A DNA stretch of 60,491 bases. Origin: an uncultured Sulfitobacter sp. Lineage in GTDB: Bacteria; Pseudomonadota; Alphaproteobacteria; Rhodobacterales; Rhodobacteraceae. Position numbers and translations under genes: made by a program. Below are positions 43,004-52,859 of this stretch, piece after piece. The first letter of the stretch is position 1; each line of letters begins with the position of its first letter. The stretch spans positions 1-60,491 of the forward strand of contig CAJXSZ010000018.1 in NCBI GenBank assembly GCA_913060815.1, given 5' to 3'. The notes beneath the pieces were generated by a model that was given only the letters and a program-made list of their open reading frames with translations, made no database searches and had not been told where the DNA came from.

Positions 43004-44500
43004 CTAGCCCAGAACCCGCCAGACAAGAAAGGCGAGCACCACTGCCCCCGCAACCATGCCAACATGACGCGGCCTGATCCCCTGACCTGTCGAGGTTTGC
43101 TCATCAGGATGGTAGCGCGGATCCATTAAGCGTGTATCTGCAAGAACATTCCCCCGCACATTCGAGGGACGCTTGATCAGGTCGCGCAATCTTCGGCCCG
43201 TAGAAGGATTCAGCTTCTCGATGGCGCCGATAAGAGCGCCTTCTTGTGCCAGCGTATTCGAAAATTCAGACTGACTGACACCCAAATGCTCGGACAGCAG
43301 ACGGTCCTGTATTTCGCCTACAATATCGCTCTGCGCTGGGACGATCACATTGCATTCGGTATCAAAGCCCATTGAGCGGTTATTCATATTTGCTGACCCG
43401 ATGTGCAGGTCTTTTCCATCAATAATAAAGACTTTGGCGTGCACATAAATCGGGGTGTCCGCTGACGTTACAGGATAGTAGATCCGAAACCGATCGTAAG
43501 GGTCTTTTTCATAAAGCCGTGTGACAGCCCTGTCCCGCAACTCATGCATTGCATCATCTTCGAACGACGAGAGTGCGTATTCAGGGTTTACCACAACGAT
43601 CTGCGGTCCATCCGCTTCGGCAAGACGCGCCTCAAGAGCTGCGCATATCGTTTCGGCTGCGAAATACTGCGACTCAATATAGATCGTGTGCTCTGCCTTC
43701 TTGATCCCTGATAGGAACGCCTCTTCGATCTCGTTGCACAGGGGGTCGCCGTCAAAAGGCGGCTCGGTGCGGGCGATGGCCACATCAATATCAACCGCAT
43801 CCGCTTCGAGATCATCAGGCCAGACTGCCCCTTCCCCCTGCTGCGGCGGCTCAAGCGTTTCGCCGCGCGCGCGCAACCAACGTTCGCGCGACAGATCTCC
43901 GAGCGCGGCAGCAGCCTTACCGGAAACGGCAGAGGTCACATCATGCCAGGGCTCGGTTGGCTTCCCTTCTTTATCCACCCGCCGCGGATCATCGGGCAAA
44001 TGCTCTGGCGTGTCCCACCTGCTCTCTGTGGCATCAATACCGCCGCAAAACGCGATCCTGTCGTCAGCAACAACGATCTTCTGATGGTGGCAGGCGCCAA
44101 AGGGGTGATGCCCATCAAGCGCCAGATGAATCCGGTCACTTCCCCACGTTGCGAGGCTCACGGTGGGGACCAATCTTCCTGGTGCCACCAACACAGACCC
44201 GTTCCATTTCAGCAAATAAAGATCGAGGTCAGGCTGTTCTTCCACAACCCTTTCAATGAATGGGCCCAGTTTGTTGGGAAAGCCGTCAGGCGCAAGGCCG
44301 TCTTCATCACTCTCCCCTGGCAGCATTTCGATTTCGAGGTCAAAATCCCACCCGACGAGCAAAACCTGTTGGCGAGCAGTGCGGATCACCTTCCGCAACG
44401 CCTTGAAATAGGCGCATGCATCGACGATCAGTGCAAATTTCTCCGCGCGTTCCGTGCGGCATTGGCCGACGGCGTCGATCGTAGTAATTTCTGTATTCAT
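43004..44500 (-). CDS. phospholipase D/cardiolipin synthase-like protein
   Basis: A 498-residue protein with two HKD motifs: HHQKIVVADD (His139, Lys141, Asp146) and VHAKVFIIDG (His354, Lys356, Asp361), each followed by a GG-x-x or GSANMNNRS segment, as in phospholipase D and cardiolipin synthases. VLLVGWDFDLEIE near residue 46 is the usual first strand. A C-terminal membrane helix (HVGMVAGAVVLAFLVWRVLG) anchors it. The ATG at 44500 fits the family start; an upstream open frame has no such similarity. It probably acts on membrane phospholipids. It converges with the TerB-like gene. Confidence 0.88.
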   Translation of the reverse strand: MNTEITTIDAVGQCRTERAEKFALIVDACAYFKALRKVIRTARQQVLLVGWDFDLEIEMLPGESDEDGLAPDGFPNKLGPFIERVVEEQPDLDLYLLKWNGSVLVAPGRLVPTVSLATWGSDRIHLALDGHHPFGACHHQKIVVADDRIAFCGGIDATESRWDTPEHLPDDPRRVDKEGKPTEPWHDVTSAVSGKAAAALGDLSRERWLRARGETLEPPQQGEGAVWPDDLEADAVDIDVAIARTEPPFDGDPLCNEIEEAFLSGIKKAEHTIYIESQYFAAETICAALEARLAEADGPQIVVVNPEYALSSFEDDAMHELRDRAVTRLYEKDPYDRFRIYYPVTSADTPIYVHAKVFIIDGKDLHIGSANMNNRSMGFDTECNVIVPAQSDIVGEIQDRLLSEHLGVSQSEFSNTLAQEGALIGAIEKLNPSTGRRLRDLIKRPSNVRGNVLADTRLMDPRYHPDEQTSTGQGIRPRHVGMVAGAVVLAFLVWRVLG

Positions 44501-45083
44501 AGCTTCGAATTCCGTTCTGCGCAGTCGGGTGAGCCAGCCTCCGCTCAGTATCATTAACGTGCTGAAGATCAAACCTCTCCAAGCCCGGTCATAGCGCATA
44601 TTCGCTTGTAGACTGCTTCCTCTAAGTGTCCCCAAACGATCTCACGTGCCAGAGCTTTCTCTTTGCTTGCCCCGAATGCTGGTGTGCGAATTCTTTGCCG
44701 ACAGAGCGCTTGCACGAAAAGAATGCAGGCCTGAATGGGAAGACACCGCTGTAGAGCGCGGATTGGCGGTTGGACCTGCACCCCATCGCTCAAAGTGCGT
44801 GACAGATTCATGGATGCCTCCGCATTCTCCACCCAACGGCCGTATCCGCTTTCTCAGGTCGGCAGAGTTCCCCCCTGTCCCATTATAAGCTTCCCTGACA
44901 CCAACACTTTCGAACATTTAAGCTCTCTGGGAATCCCCAGAGCGCTAAGGTCTTTGCCGGGAGTATCGCACTGCCTAAACCGATTAACTCCAAACCACCC
45001 GTGGCTCATATAAATGAACTTCGGTATAAGGTATCGAATTCTATTCTCACGCTTAACGCGTGAACCCTTTGAGAGGACACTGT
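44501..45083. other. intergenic region, nothing recognised
   Basis: The divergent gap between the phospholipase D-like and FAD-dependent genes holds several short overlapping frames with no recognisable product. I found no EcfG-type site and no strong hairpin. Codon use in these frames is unlike the neighbours. Confidence 0.45.
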
Positions 45084-46718
45084 GTGTCAGAACCTATTCG
45101 AACGCTCGCTGTGATCGGCTTTGGCCCGCGCGGGCTTGGCGCCCTTGAGGCTTTGGCAGTTGATGCCATGCAACGCGGCACACGCTTCAAGATCGACATC
45201 TTCGACACTCTCGATGCTTTGGGCGCAGGGCCAAACTTCCACCCTGATGAAGACCCGCTGTGTATTCTCAATATTCCCGTGCGTATCCTCGATATTGATC
45301 CGCCTGCCTGTATGTCCAACCAAATTGCGCCCTTTGGTGAATGGTCCGAAACAGATTACGAAGGCGATGATTTTCCACCCCGCGCCGATTTGGGGGCGTA
45401 TCTCGAGGCACGGTTTCACGCTTTGTGTCAGGCGGCAGGCGATGTGTTTAAGGTAACAAACATCAAGGCCAAAGCATGCGCCATCGACAAAAAGGACGGC
45501 TGGCACATCACAACAGATGACGGGCAGTACGGCCCCTACGACGAAGTTGTGATGTCCCTTGGCCAGCCGGCTACAAAGCTCGACCCGCAGATGGGAAAAT
45601 GGACCGATCACGCTGAGGAGCACGGGCTGGACCTTCTACCTGCGTATCCGGGCACGGATCTCCTAGATGCCGCGCACGAATGGCAGGATAAAATCGTGGC
45701 AATCCGGGGTTTGGGTCTCTCAACCCATGATGTATTGCGGCTCTTGACGGTTGGCTTGGGCGGAAAATTCGCAGGCGATAGTTACCAAAAATCCGGCCGC
45801 GAGCCCCGCAAAATCTTACCTTTTTCACGCGACGGCAAGCCACCCGCACCCAAGCCTGCCACAGCTGAAATCGACGCGCTCTTCGACCCCGTCATAAGCG
45901 AGACCGAGAATTTCAAAGCCGCGCTAAAGAAGGCTGTCGGCCAAGCACCTGATGACGCCTTAAAGACAATTTGTAACGCCCTGGTCTCCCCAACGCTTCG
46001 CATTATTGGCGCGTGCGATGGTCAGCCCTCTCGTGAGAGGGTCGAAGAGTGGCTCACGATAGAACGCGAAGATCCGGGCACACAAGACATTCAGGACACC
46101 AAATCCGCCCTGCGTGTCACGATCCAAATGGCTCATCAGAGCATCCCTCCCTCCGAAGGGTATGTCATCGGGCAAATCTGGCGAAAATTTCAGAATGAAC
46201 TTCGTAGTGCATTCAACAGCGCCGTACTGGAACAAGACACTGCCATCGCGATTGTCGGCTTTGACGAGGGAATGAAACGGTACAGCTATGGCCCACCTAT
46301 TGAAGCGTCAGAACAGCTGCTCACTCTGATCAACGACGGGTTGGTAAGCCTGCAAGCGGTTGATGACCCTGATATCTTGATGGAGGCGAATGGCTGGCGG
46401 TTGATCGAAGGCGATGATGCGCTTTTGGCCCAAGCGATGATCGACGCGGTCCTCCCAAGCCCAAATCTGGAGAGCGTCACGGCCCCTGTCATTACGCGGG
46501 CGATGGACAAAAATCTTATTGCAACGGTGCAGGAAGGATTTGGCGCCCGTACCCAGCCTGACGGGTCGCTGGTCTCTCCCGATGGCACTGTCCTAAAAGG
46601 TCTGTGTCTGCTGGGCCGTCTATCTCTCGGTAGCGTTATTGCTACGGACTCACTGCACGATTGCTTTGGCGCCTCAACTCATCGTTGGGCGGCAGGCGTG
46701 GCAAGTCGCTTTACATAG
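45084..46718 (+). CDS. FAD/NAD(P)-binding protein (HcrA-like N-terminal domain)
   Basis: A 544-residue protein with IRTLAVIGFGPRGLGALEAL (about 5-24), a dinucleotide-binding GxGPxG motif, followed by LCILNIPVRILDIDP and the FGEWSETDY region found in FAD_NAD_binding_9 proteins. KIVAIRGLGLSTHDVLRLLT holds a second glycine motif. The reaction is unknown. The GTG at 45084 has GAGAGGA 6 bases upstream; an earlier GTG at 45060 lacks one. It is monocistronic and converges with catalase. Confidence 0.8.
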   Translation: MSEPIRTLAVIGFGPRGLGALEALAVDAMQRGTRFKIDIFDTLDALGAGPNFHPDEDPLCILNIPVRILDIDPPACMSNQIAPFGEWSETDYEGDDFPPRADLGAYLEARFHALCQAAGDVFKVTNIKAKACAIDKKDGWHITTDDGQYGPYDEVVMSLGQPATKLDPQMGKWTDHAEEHGLDLLPAYPGTDLLDAAHEWQDKIVAIRGLGLSTHDVLRLLTVGLGGKFAGDSYQKSGREPRKILPFSRDGKPPAPKPATAEIDALFDPVISETENFKAALKKAVGQAPDDALKTICNALVSPTLRIIGACDGQPSRERVEEWLTIEREDPGTQDIQDTKSALRVTIQMAHQSIPPSEGYVIGQIWRKFQNELRSAFNSAVLEQDTAIAIVGFDEGMKRYSYGPPIEASEQLLTLINDGLVSLQAVDDPDILMEANGWRLIEGDDALLAQAMIDAVLPSPNLESVTAPVITRAMDKNLIATVQEGFGARTQPDGSLVSPDGTVLKGLCLLGRLSLGSVIATDSLHDCFGASTHRWAAGVASRFT

Positions 46719-46726
46719 TCTAATCG

Positions 46727-46752
46727 GGGGGCGACGCTTTTGCCCCGCCCCC
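46727..46752. terminator. GC-rich hairpin between convergent genes
   Basis: GGGGGCG (46727-46733) can pair with CGCCCCC (46746-46752) around a 12-base loop, just after the FAD-protein stop and 7 bases before the catalase stop. Confidence 0.5.
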
Positions 46753-46759
46753 GAACAGA

Positions 46760-48274
46760 TTAACCGCTTATGCTTTTTGCGGAGGCCATGCCCGCTGCCT
46801 CGGATTTCCCACCGAGCTTCTCTCGCACGCCGTCCTCGATCTTCTGACCGATATCGGCATCAATGTTCCGCCAGTATTCAAATGCCCGTACAAGGATCCT
46901 CTCACTGACGCCATCGCACAGGTGACCCACCACATTGCCGACCAACCGTTCGCGACCACCATCATCCATAACGTCACGCACCAATATGCCCGCTTGGGTC
47001 CAATCGTCATCATCCTCCCGAAGCGTGTAGGCTTGGCGCAGCATATCTCCTTCGGCATACCAAACACCTGCTTCATGTGGGTCAGGCTCGGCAGACGGTC
47101 CGCCATAGGAGTTTGGTGCATAGACTGGATCGGCGACCTTTTTGGTACGACCTGCTCCATCTTTTGAATAGCTGTGCACGTCAGCCTGCGGGCTGTTCAC
47201 AGGTATTTCCTTATAATTCACACCCAACCTTGCACGGTGGGCGTCCGCATAGGCGAAGCCTCGCGCCAGCAGCATCTTGTCCGGTGACAAACCAACGCCT
47301 GGGACGATGTTGTTCGGTTCAAAGGCAGCCTGCTCGATTTGAGTATGAAAATCTGTGGGATTCTCGTTCAATGTTAACTTTCCTACCTCGATCAGAGGGT
47401 AATCCGCGTGGGGCCAAGTTTTTGTCAGGTCAAACGGGTTGATCCGGTATTCCTTTGCGTCCTCGAACTGCATCACCTGCCATTTAAGCGTCCAACTTGG
47501 GTAGTTCCCTTCGGCAATTGAATTAAAAAGATCGCGGCGGTGATAATCACCATCCTGTCCAGCCATCTTATCGGCTTCTTCCTGAGTGAAATGGGCATTC
47601 CCGTCGCCGTGATCGGTATGGTAGTGAAATTTCACCCAGAACCGCTCGCCTTCGTCGTTGATCAAAGAATATGTGTGACTGGAATAGCCATTCATCTCGC
47701 GCCATGTCTTAGGAATGCCGCGGTCGCCCATCAGATAGGTGACCTGGTGCGCACTCTCGGGCGACAACGTCCAGAAATCCCACTGCATATCATGGTCGCG
47801 CATGTTGTTGTCGGCACGACGTTTCTGACTGCGAATGAAGTGCTGAAATTTCATGGGGTCGCGGATGAAGAAAACCGGAGTGTTGTTGCCTACCATGTCG
47901 AAGTTGCCATCTTCGGTGTACATTTTAACCGAAAATCCACGCGGATCACGCCACGTATCTGGGCTGCCGCGTTCGCCAGCCACGGTAGAAAACCGCATCA
48001 CCACGTCACATTTCGCACCCGGCTGAAAAATCTTTGCCTTGGTATAGGCTGATACGTCCGCCGTCGTTTCGAAAGTACCGAACGCGCCTGAACCTTTGGC
48101 GTGGGGCTGGCGTTCTGGAATCCTTTCGCGATTGAAATTCGCCATCTGCTCAAGCAGGTAATGATCGTTCAAAACGATCGGGCCATCGGGGCTTACTGTC
48201 AGCGAATGCTCATCGCTTTGTACGGGGACACCTGCGTCGGTAGTGGTGGGCGGGGTTTTCTTATCAGCTGACAT
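46760..48274 (-). CDS. monofunctional haem catalase
   Basis: A catalase that disproportionates hydrogen peroxide. The 504-residue length fits the small-subunit clade 3 enzymes. His58 in [13 protein letters not shown], the catalytic Asn in [13 protein letters not shown] (129-141), and the haem-ligand Tyr342 in [14 protein letters not shown] are all present. No signal peptide is seen, so it is cytoplasmic. A consensus EcfG-type promoter precedes it, consistent with general-stress control of peroxide defence together with dps. Confidence 0.96.
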   Translation of the reverse strand: MSADKKTPPTTTDAGVPVQSDEHSLTVSPDGPIVLNDHYLLEQMANFNRERIPERQPHAKGSGAFGTFETTADVSAYTKAKIFQPGAKCDVVMRFSTVAGERGSPDTWRDPRGFSVKMYTEDGNFDMVGNNTPVFFIRDPMKFQHFIRSQKRRADNNMRDHDMQWDFWTLSPESAHQVTYLMGDRGIPKTWREMNGYSSHTYSLINDEGERFWVKFHYHTDHGDGNAHFTQEEADKMAGQDGDYHRRDLFNSIAEGNYPSWTLKWQVMQFEDAKEYRINPFDLTKTWPHADYPLIEVGKLTLNENPTDFHTQIEQAAFEPNNIVPGVGLSPDKMLLARGFAYADAHRARLGVNYKEIPVNSPQADVHSYSKDGAGRTKKVADPVYAPNSYGGPSAEPDPHEAGVWYAEGDMLRQAYTLREDDDDWTQAGILVRDVMDDGGRERLVGNVVGHLCDGVSERILVRAFEYWRNIDADIGQKIEDGVREKLGGKSEAAGMASAKSISG

Positions 48275-48311
48275 GATTCACTCTCGGTCTGTTTGTCTCT
48301 ATTCCTTGAGT

Positions 48312-48336
48312 AACGTGCGCGCGCCTGTTCCGTTCC
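48312..48336 (-). promoter_or_regulatory. EcfG-type promoter of the catalase gene
   Basis: On the minus strand, GGAAC (48336-48332), a 16-base spacer and consensus CGTT (48315-48312), 37 bases before the ATG. The remaining region to 48785 holds no recognisable gene. Confidence 0.7.
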
Positions 48337-48785
48337 TATGGTTTTCTGCACAGCTTCATCATTATCCGAAGACTAACACCGCCTTCTGTACGCAATGCCC
48401 TGTTCCCACTCCTTAAAGAGTGCTGCGGAAATATCCCCGTAAGCGTGCAGAATTTTTCGTACAAAATTCTTAAATGAAGCCTAGAGCAGCGCCGCACCTT
48501 ACCATTGCGGCCCAGAGCCGACCTCATCTTAAATTCCTAATAATACGGCGCGCGCAACGACCCTGCGGTTCACTGAGTGTGCAAGATCAGGCAATGGAAA
48601 AACTCAGATTGTGCAGGACGTTGCAGTCATTTGCGATCACAGGAAAGTTGGAGCGCGACAGCAAGCGACGTGAGATGAAAGCTGTCTGACAGGCTCCGGT
48701 GCTTAAGCAGCCGCGGCAGAGCCGTACGCAACGGTCAGCAAACTCTTCAAGCCCGTATTCAGGCTTTTACGGCAAGGTCAAATTA

Positions 48786-49907
48786 CTAAGTGAGCTTGGA
48801 CAAACACGAGGTAGCTTGCCCGCTCGAAAGACAGCCACTCGGGAGGACAATCGTAAATGTGGAACCAGATCCAGGTTTTGACTCACAGGTCAAAGTTCCC
48901 TCGTGCCGTTCTGCAATTTGTTTACAGGTGGCCAGTCCAAGACCGGTCCCTTCGAAGTCACCCTGCCCGTGCAGCCTCTTGAAGGGTTCGAATATTAGCT
49001 GGAGGTAATCCGGCCCTATACCAATGTCGTTATCTGACACTTTGATCACACAACTATCCGCGATTTCCGTTGTGGAGATACGTATTACAGGCACATCGGA
49101 CCGGTTGTATTTGATCCCGTTCCCAATCAGGTTTTGCAAAAGCTGTTCTATCAGTGGTGGACTTCCCCAAACGGAGGACAGCGTATTCTGACATGTCACT
49201 TTTGCACGTTTCTCTTTAATAACTGCCGCCAGATTTAAGCACACATGTGTTATCTTCTCGTTCAAGTCGATTTTGTCGAAAGTCGGAGGCGCGCAATCAA
49301 CGTCGGTATAGGATTTGAGCGCAAGGATCAGAGCATCCATCCGCTGGGCACCCGCATTAATGAACTCCAGCATCTCTGCGTTCCCCGTAGCGATGGCTTC
49401 AGGCAGATCTTCACTCAACATCCCGATTGCGTCACTGATCGCTCTGAGCGGCGCGCGAAGGTCATGGACGATAACCTGCGCAAAGGTCTGGAGGCTTTCT
49501 TTTTGATCCCTGATCTTGCGACGCAGTCGCGGGCGCTCCATTGCATTCGAAATTGCGCGCGTCAGGCTTGCCACCGACAACGCATCTTTCACCAGATAAT
49601 CTTGCGCGCCCGCCTTCAGAGCCTTAACAGCAATAACCTCATCGCCCTGCCCCGTGACCATCACAACCGTCGCCATGGGGTCGCGCTGTAAAAGTTTCTG
49701 AAGCACCTTCAGGCCATCGCGGCCAGGCAGTGAGTAATCGAGCAGGAAGCAATCGATAGGGGTATTGTCTTCAAGCTTCGCGTGACAGGTCGCTTCGTCT
49801 ACTGCTTCCAAAACCGGTGCGGTGACTTCCGGTATTTTGGCGAGTAGTCTCTGCATCGTTTCTCGGTCGTCTGGAATATCATCGACGATTAGAATGTTTA
49901 GCGACAT
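48786..49907 (-). CDS. hybrid receiver-histidine kinase
   Basis: A 373-residue soluble protein with an N-terminal receiver (LNILIVDDIPDD, Asp57 in CFLLDYSLPGRDG, Lys108 in YLVKDA) followed by a HisKA domain (IVHDLRAPLRAIS, His148) and an ATPase domain (LLQNLIGNGIKYN, then GTGLGLATCKQIAERHEG). The G1 box reads DNDIGI instead of DNGIGI, an unusual loss of the first glycine. The ATG at 49907 follows the response regulator stop by 7 bases. The gene is the third of a phosphorelay operon. Confidence 0.9.
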   Translation of the reverse strand: MSLNILIVDDIPDDRETMQRLLAKIPEVTAPVLEAVDEATCHAKLEDNTPIDCFLLDYSLPGRDGLKVLQKLLQRDPMATVVMVTGQGDEVIAVKALKAGAQDYLVKDALSVASLTRAISNAMERPRLRRKIRDQKESLQTFAQVIVHDLRAPLRAISDAIGMLSEDLPEAIATGNAEMLEFINAGAQRMDALILALKSYTDVDCAPPTFDKIDLNEKITHVCLNLAAVIKEKRAKVTCQNTLSSVWGSPPLIEQLLQNLIGNGIKYNRSDVPVIRISTTEIADSCVIKVSDNDIGIGPDYLQLIFEPFKRLHGQGDFEGTGLGLATCKQIAERHEGTLTCESKPGSGSTFTIVLPSGCLSSGQATSCLSKLT

Positions 49908-49914
49908 ATGAAAC

Positions 49915-50364
49915 TCATCTTGGCAATAACGCGACCTGAAACCAGTATTCGTGCAGCCGGTCGATGGAGGCAGCGAATTCTGTCCAGGAAACAGGTTTCG
50001 GGATATAGGTGTTGGCACCGGCGCGATAACAACCGTTAATGTCTTCGTTTGCTGCCGAGGTGGTCAACACAACGACAGGCAGTTTGCATAGGACCGGATC
50101 ACCTTTCACCCGTGACAGCAGCTTGCGCCCACATAGCCCGGGCATGTTGAGGTCAAGAAGAACCAATCCAGGTTGTGGTGGGTCATTCGGCGGGGCGTAT
50201 TTGCCCTCTTGCCGCAGATATGCCCATGCGTCCAATCCGTCACGGCAACGCGTGATCGGATTGGAGAGGTTCTTGTTCTTGCGCAACGCACGTTCGGTTG
50301 CTTCGAAATCGTCGTCATTGTCCTCGACAATCAGGATGGTCGGGCTGGAACGGCGCTCAAACAT
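49915..50364 (-). CDS. single-domain response regulator (Rcp1-like)
   Basis: A 149-residue receiver of the type that partners phytochrome-like kinases: ILIVEDNDDDFEATERALRK (10-29), phospho-acceptor Asp71 in VLLDLNMPG, switch Thr in VVVLTTSAA, and Lys in TYIPKPVSW. It has no output domain and ends with a helix containing LHEYWFQVA, typical of this branch. Its start overlaps the end of the ethylene-receptor-like kinase gene by 8 bases. Confidence 0.92.
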   Translation of the reverse strand: MFERRSSPTILIVEDNDDDFEATERALRKNKNLSNPITRCRDGLDAWAYLRQEGKYAPPNDPPQPGLVLLDLNMPGLCGRKLLSRVKGDPVLCKLPVVVLTTSAANEDINGCYRAGANTYIPKPVSWTEFAASIDRLHEYWFQVALLPR

Positions 50365-51544
50365 GGCGCATCTTCGGTCCCGATGGGACCATTTTTGCGG
50401 CTGGTTTCTCTGCTACGGACGCAAAAGAAAAGTAAAACGTGCTCCCCTGTCCGGGTACGGATTGCAACAGAATTCGGCCATTATTATTCTCGACGACCTT
50501 CTTTACAAATGCGAGGCCCGCACCCGAGCCTGCTCCGTAGCTTTCAGGCTGGTTCAACCGTTTGAACATGCGAAACGCGTCCTCGTGGAACTCAGGATCA
50601 ATCCCGATGCCGTTGTCTCGAACGTAATATGCGTTTTACAGCTTTCTACCTTGCACACTGACTTCATCAACGAAGCCGATTGCTATTCGTTTTTGATCAG
50701 AGTCGTTGTACTTGAGACCGTTAACAATCAAGTTTTGCAGAATGGTTGCCATGTCGGGCGGACTGACCTTGAGTTTCGGCAGTGCTGTTTCGATTACGAT
50801 TTCTGCGTTCTTCTCTGCCAAAAGTTCCAGCAGCGAATTTTTGACTTCAGCCACCGCGCCTGCAGGATCGATTTCCTCATGTGCCACGGTGCCGCCAATT
50901 CGCGAATACTTAAGCAGTGTCGAGATTAATCCCTCAAGCTGGTTGCAGAGCTCCTGCATGCGGCAAAGCCGGCGCTGCGCATCTGGCTGTAGCGTATCAG
51001 CATGATCTTCGACATGGAATCGGGCCTGATTGGAAATCCCACGCAAAGGTGCCTTCAAATCATGCGAGGCGATAAACGCGAATTCGCTGAGCTTGTCCCG
51101 CGCTGCCCGCGCGTCAGCTGTCTGAGCCTGCCCAAGCGCAATCTCTATTTCCTTGCGGGCCATTTCCTGTCGGCTAGGCATTGTCAGGAACATCGGCAAC
51201 AGACGCGCCAATTGAATGGCGGTATAAATTGAAACAGCTGCTGTTCCGAGCTTGATCACACCTTGGATACCATAAGCGGGAAACCACAGCGTTATAAGGC
51301 CAGCGAGATGACTGAGCGCACAAGCCGTGATGAAGGCTGCGAAGAGTCGCGCCAACTGCGGGTCCATAAGGTCTGGACGGCTTTTAACCGCTTTTACAAT
51401 GATAACGGGGATCGCCAGATAGGCTGCGGAGATCAAGAAATCCGAGACCCCGTGCATGATGAGAAGATCAGGCCGCCAGAGCAGACAAACTGCATGCGGC
51501 ACAAACTGCGCAGAGCTGAAAAGTTCAAAGATGTAATCAAGCAT
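50357..51544 (-). pseudogene. histidine kinase with ethylene-receptor-like membrane domain, interrupted by a stop codon
   Basis: The 395-codon frame encodes three membrane helices matching the plant ETR1 ethylene-binding domain. Asp35, Ala41, Tyr42, Ile45, Pro46, Ile72, Cys75 and His79 correspond to ETR1 Asp25, Ala31, Tyr32, Ile35, Pro36, Ile62, Cys65 and His69, a constant offset of ten. Cys75 and His79 are the copper ligands in ETR1. A HisKA domain follows (HDLKAPLRGI, His161), then the N-box QNLIVNGLKYND. Codon 303 is TAA (50638-50636). The same frame then continues with YYVRDNGIGIDPEF and FVKKVVENNNGRI, completing the ATPase domain. Without readthrough, the kinase lacks part of its ATP site. 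Confidence 0.85.
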
Positions 51545-51796
51545 GCTGGCTGTTCCTAATCGAGAGACAGTCTTGAGCTCATATACTTGGTGTTATTTGC
51601 TTAAGAAGTGGTCAACAACTTACCCTGTGCGCTGATCCACCCCACTCTTACGGCTCAGATCAGCGCGTTGCTTGAGGCGTGACAGCCAGCGAACTCTCGC
51701 AATACGGTGCATGCCAAAATTGACAGCACTTCTTGAGTCCATCAATTTGAAAACACGTCAAATGTATCGTCACACCAAAGGGCAAAGCAGAAGGCT

Positions 51797-52219
51797 ATGA
51801 TGTTCAGAAACAATTCCAGAATAAGAACTGCTTGGGCGTTCGTAATCTGTATGTTTGGTACGGCCTTGATAGATCATGCTCTTCTAGCGCTTAAACCCAA
51901 GTTGACCTCAGCAGGAGACGGGCGAATAGACACTGCACAGCTGGAAAGGCTTCAGCAGTTCTTAAACGTGAAGCCTTTCGCTGAAGTGTCTTTGATCACT
52001 GCAATCGCGTTCGTGGCTTTTTATTTGAGCCGGCCGAACGGTTTTCGGAAAAATGAATACCCGCTGATACTATTGGTGATTGCCAGTATGACTCTGGGCC
52101 GATCCATCCTTGGAATTGGCGAAGGCTTTAGTACAGATTTCCTGTTGACCGCTCTCCCCGGCACGATAATCGGGTTCGTCGTTTTTGGCTTGGTTCGAAC
52201 AAGCCGCTCCATTCCGTAG
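51797..52219 (+). CDS. hypothetical membrane protein
   Basis: A 140-residue protein with about four hydrophobic segments (near 10-30, 65-80, 88-103 and 118-135). I recognise no family. The ATG at 51797 has AGAAGG 6 bases upstream. Base composition is more AT-rich than in the main part of the window, hinting at transfer. Confidence 0.5.
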   Translation: MMFRNNSRIRTAWAFVICMFGTALIDHALLALKPKLTSAGDGRIDTAQLERLQQFLNVKPFAEVSLITAIAFVAFYLSRPNGFRKNEYPLILLVIASMTLGRSILGIGEGFSTDFLLTALPGTIIGFVVFGLVRTSRSIP

Positions 52220-52859
52220 AAATATACTCGATTACGCCTTCCGAGACCACATAACATTGGCCTGATCTGTTGCACCGTGTTGAACAGGTTCCGACTTTTG
52301 CACGCAGTGTGAGGATTGCAGGGCCTGAAAAAGTCACTTCTGCAATGCTCTCCGACGGTATTTGTAAAGCATGCGTCTAAATGCTGAAGCCAGGAACTAC
52401 CCACCAAACTGGAGGGAAGTGGCGGAGACGAAGTCCTTTAGGTTGACTTCGAAAAATGAAAATAAATGTAAATTAAAAGCACATTATTGGCCTTCAGCAT
52501 TCTTGGCTGTGTAGCTATTTGTGTAGCAGATGCTTGCGTAATCTCAGCACACTTGACCTTTGGAAATTCAGCAACCTGCCAATGGTCTTTGACAATTCCG
52601 AGATGGGCTTGCACCAACGAAGTCGAGGTCGATACAAACGGCCCAAGGCGGCCACTGGCATGATAGCGTAGAAGCTACGGGATATGATGACTACTCTGCC
52701 GGACCTTTCGGACCTTCGCCGCAGCAGCATCAATGTCAGGTTCAGCGCGTCGTTCAATAAAACGTAGTTTTTTGGCTGTGACAATCACGGCATTTGGGAC
52801 TCGGAGCTCTATCTACGCGCTAGTATTACCATCTGCGTCCATTGTTCTAATTGGTCCTC
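52220..52859. other. AT-richer intergenic region, nothing recognised
   Basis: I see no convincing gene. A 89-codon minus-strand frame (52515-52784) is basic and has no known pattern. The composition is similar to the flanking membrane and chemoreceptor genes, so the whole 51.6-55.5 kb stretch may share an origin. Confidence 0.4.

Noticed and set aside
51619..51631. 13-base match with 60415-60427 (ACTTACCCTGTGC)
   Set aside because: A 13-base match is expected many times by chance in a 60-kb window.
52515..52784. 89-codon minus-strand frame
   Set aside because: It is basic, without a ribosome site I trust and without a recognisable pattern.
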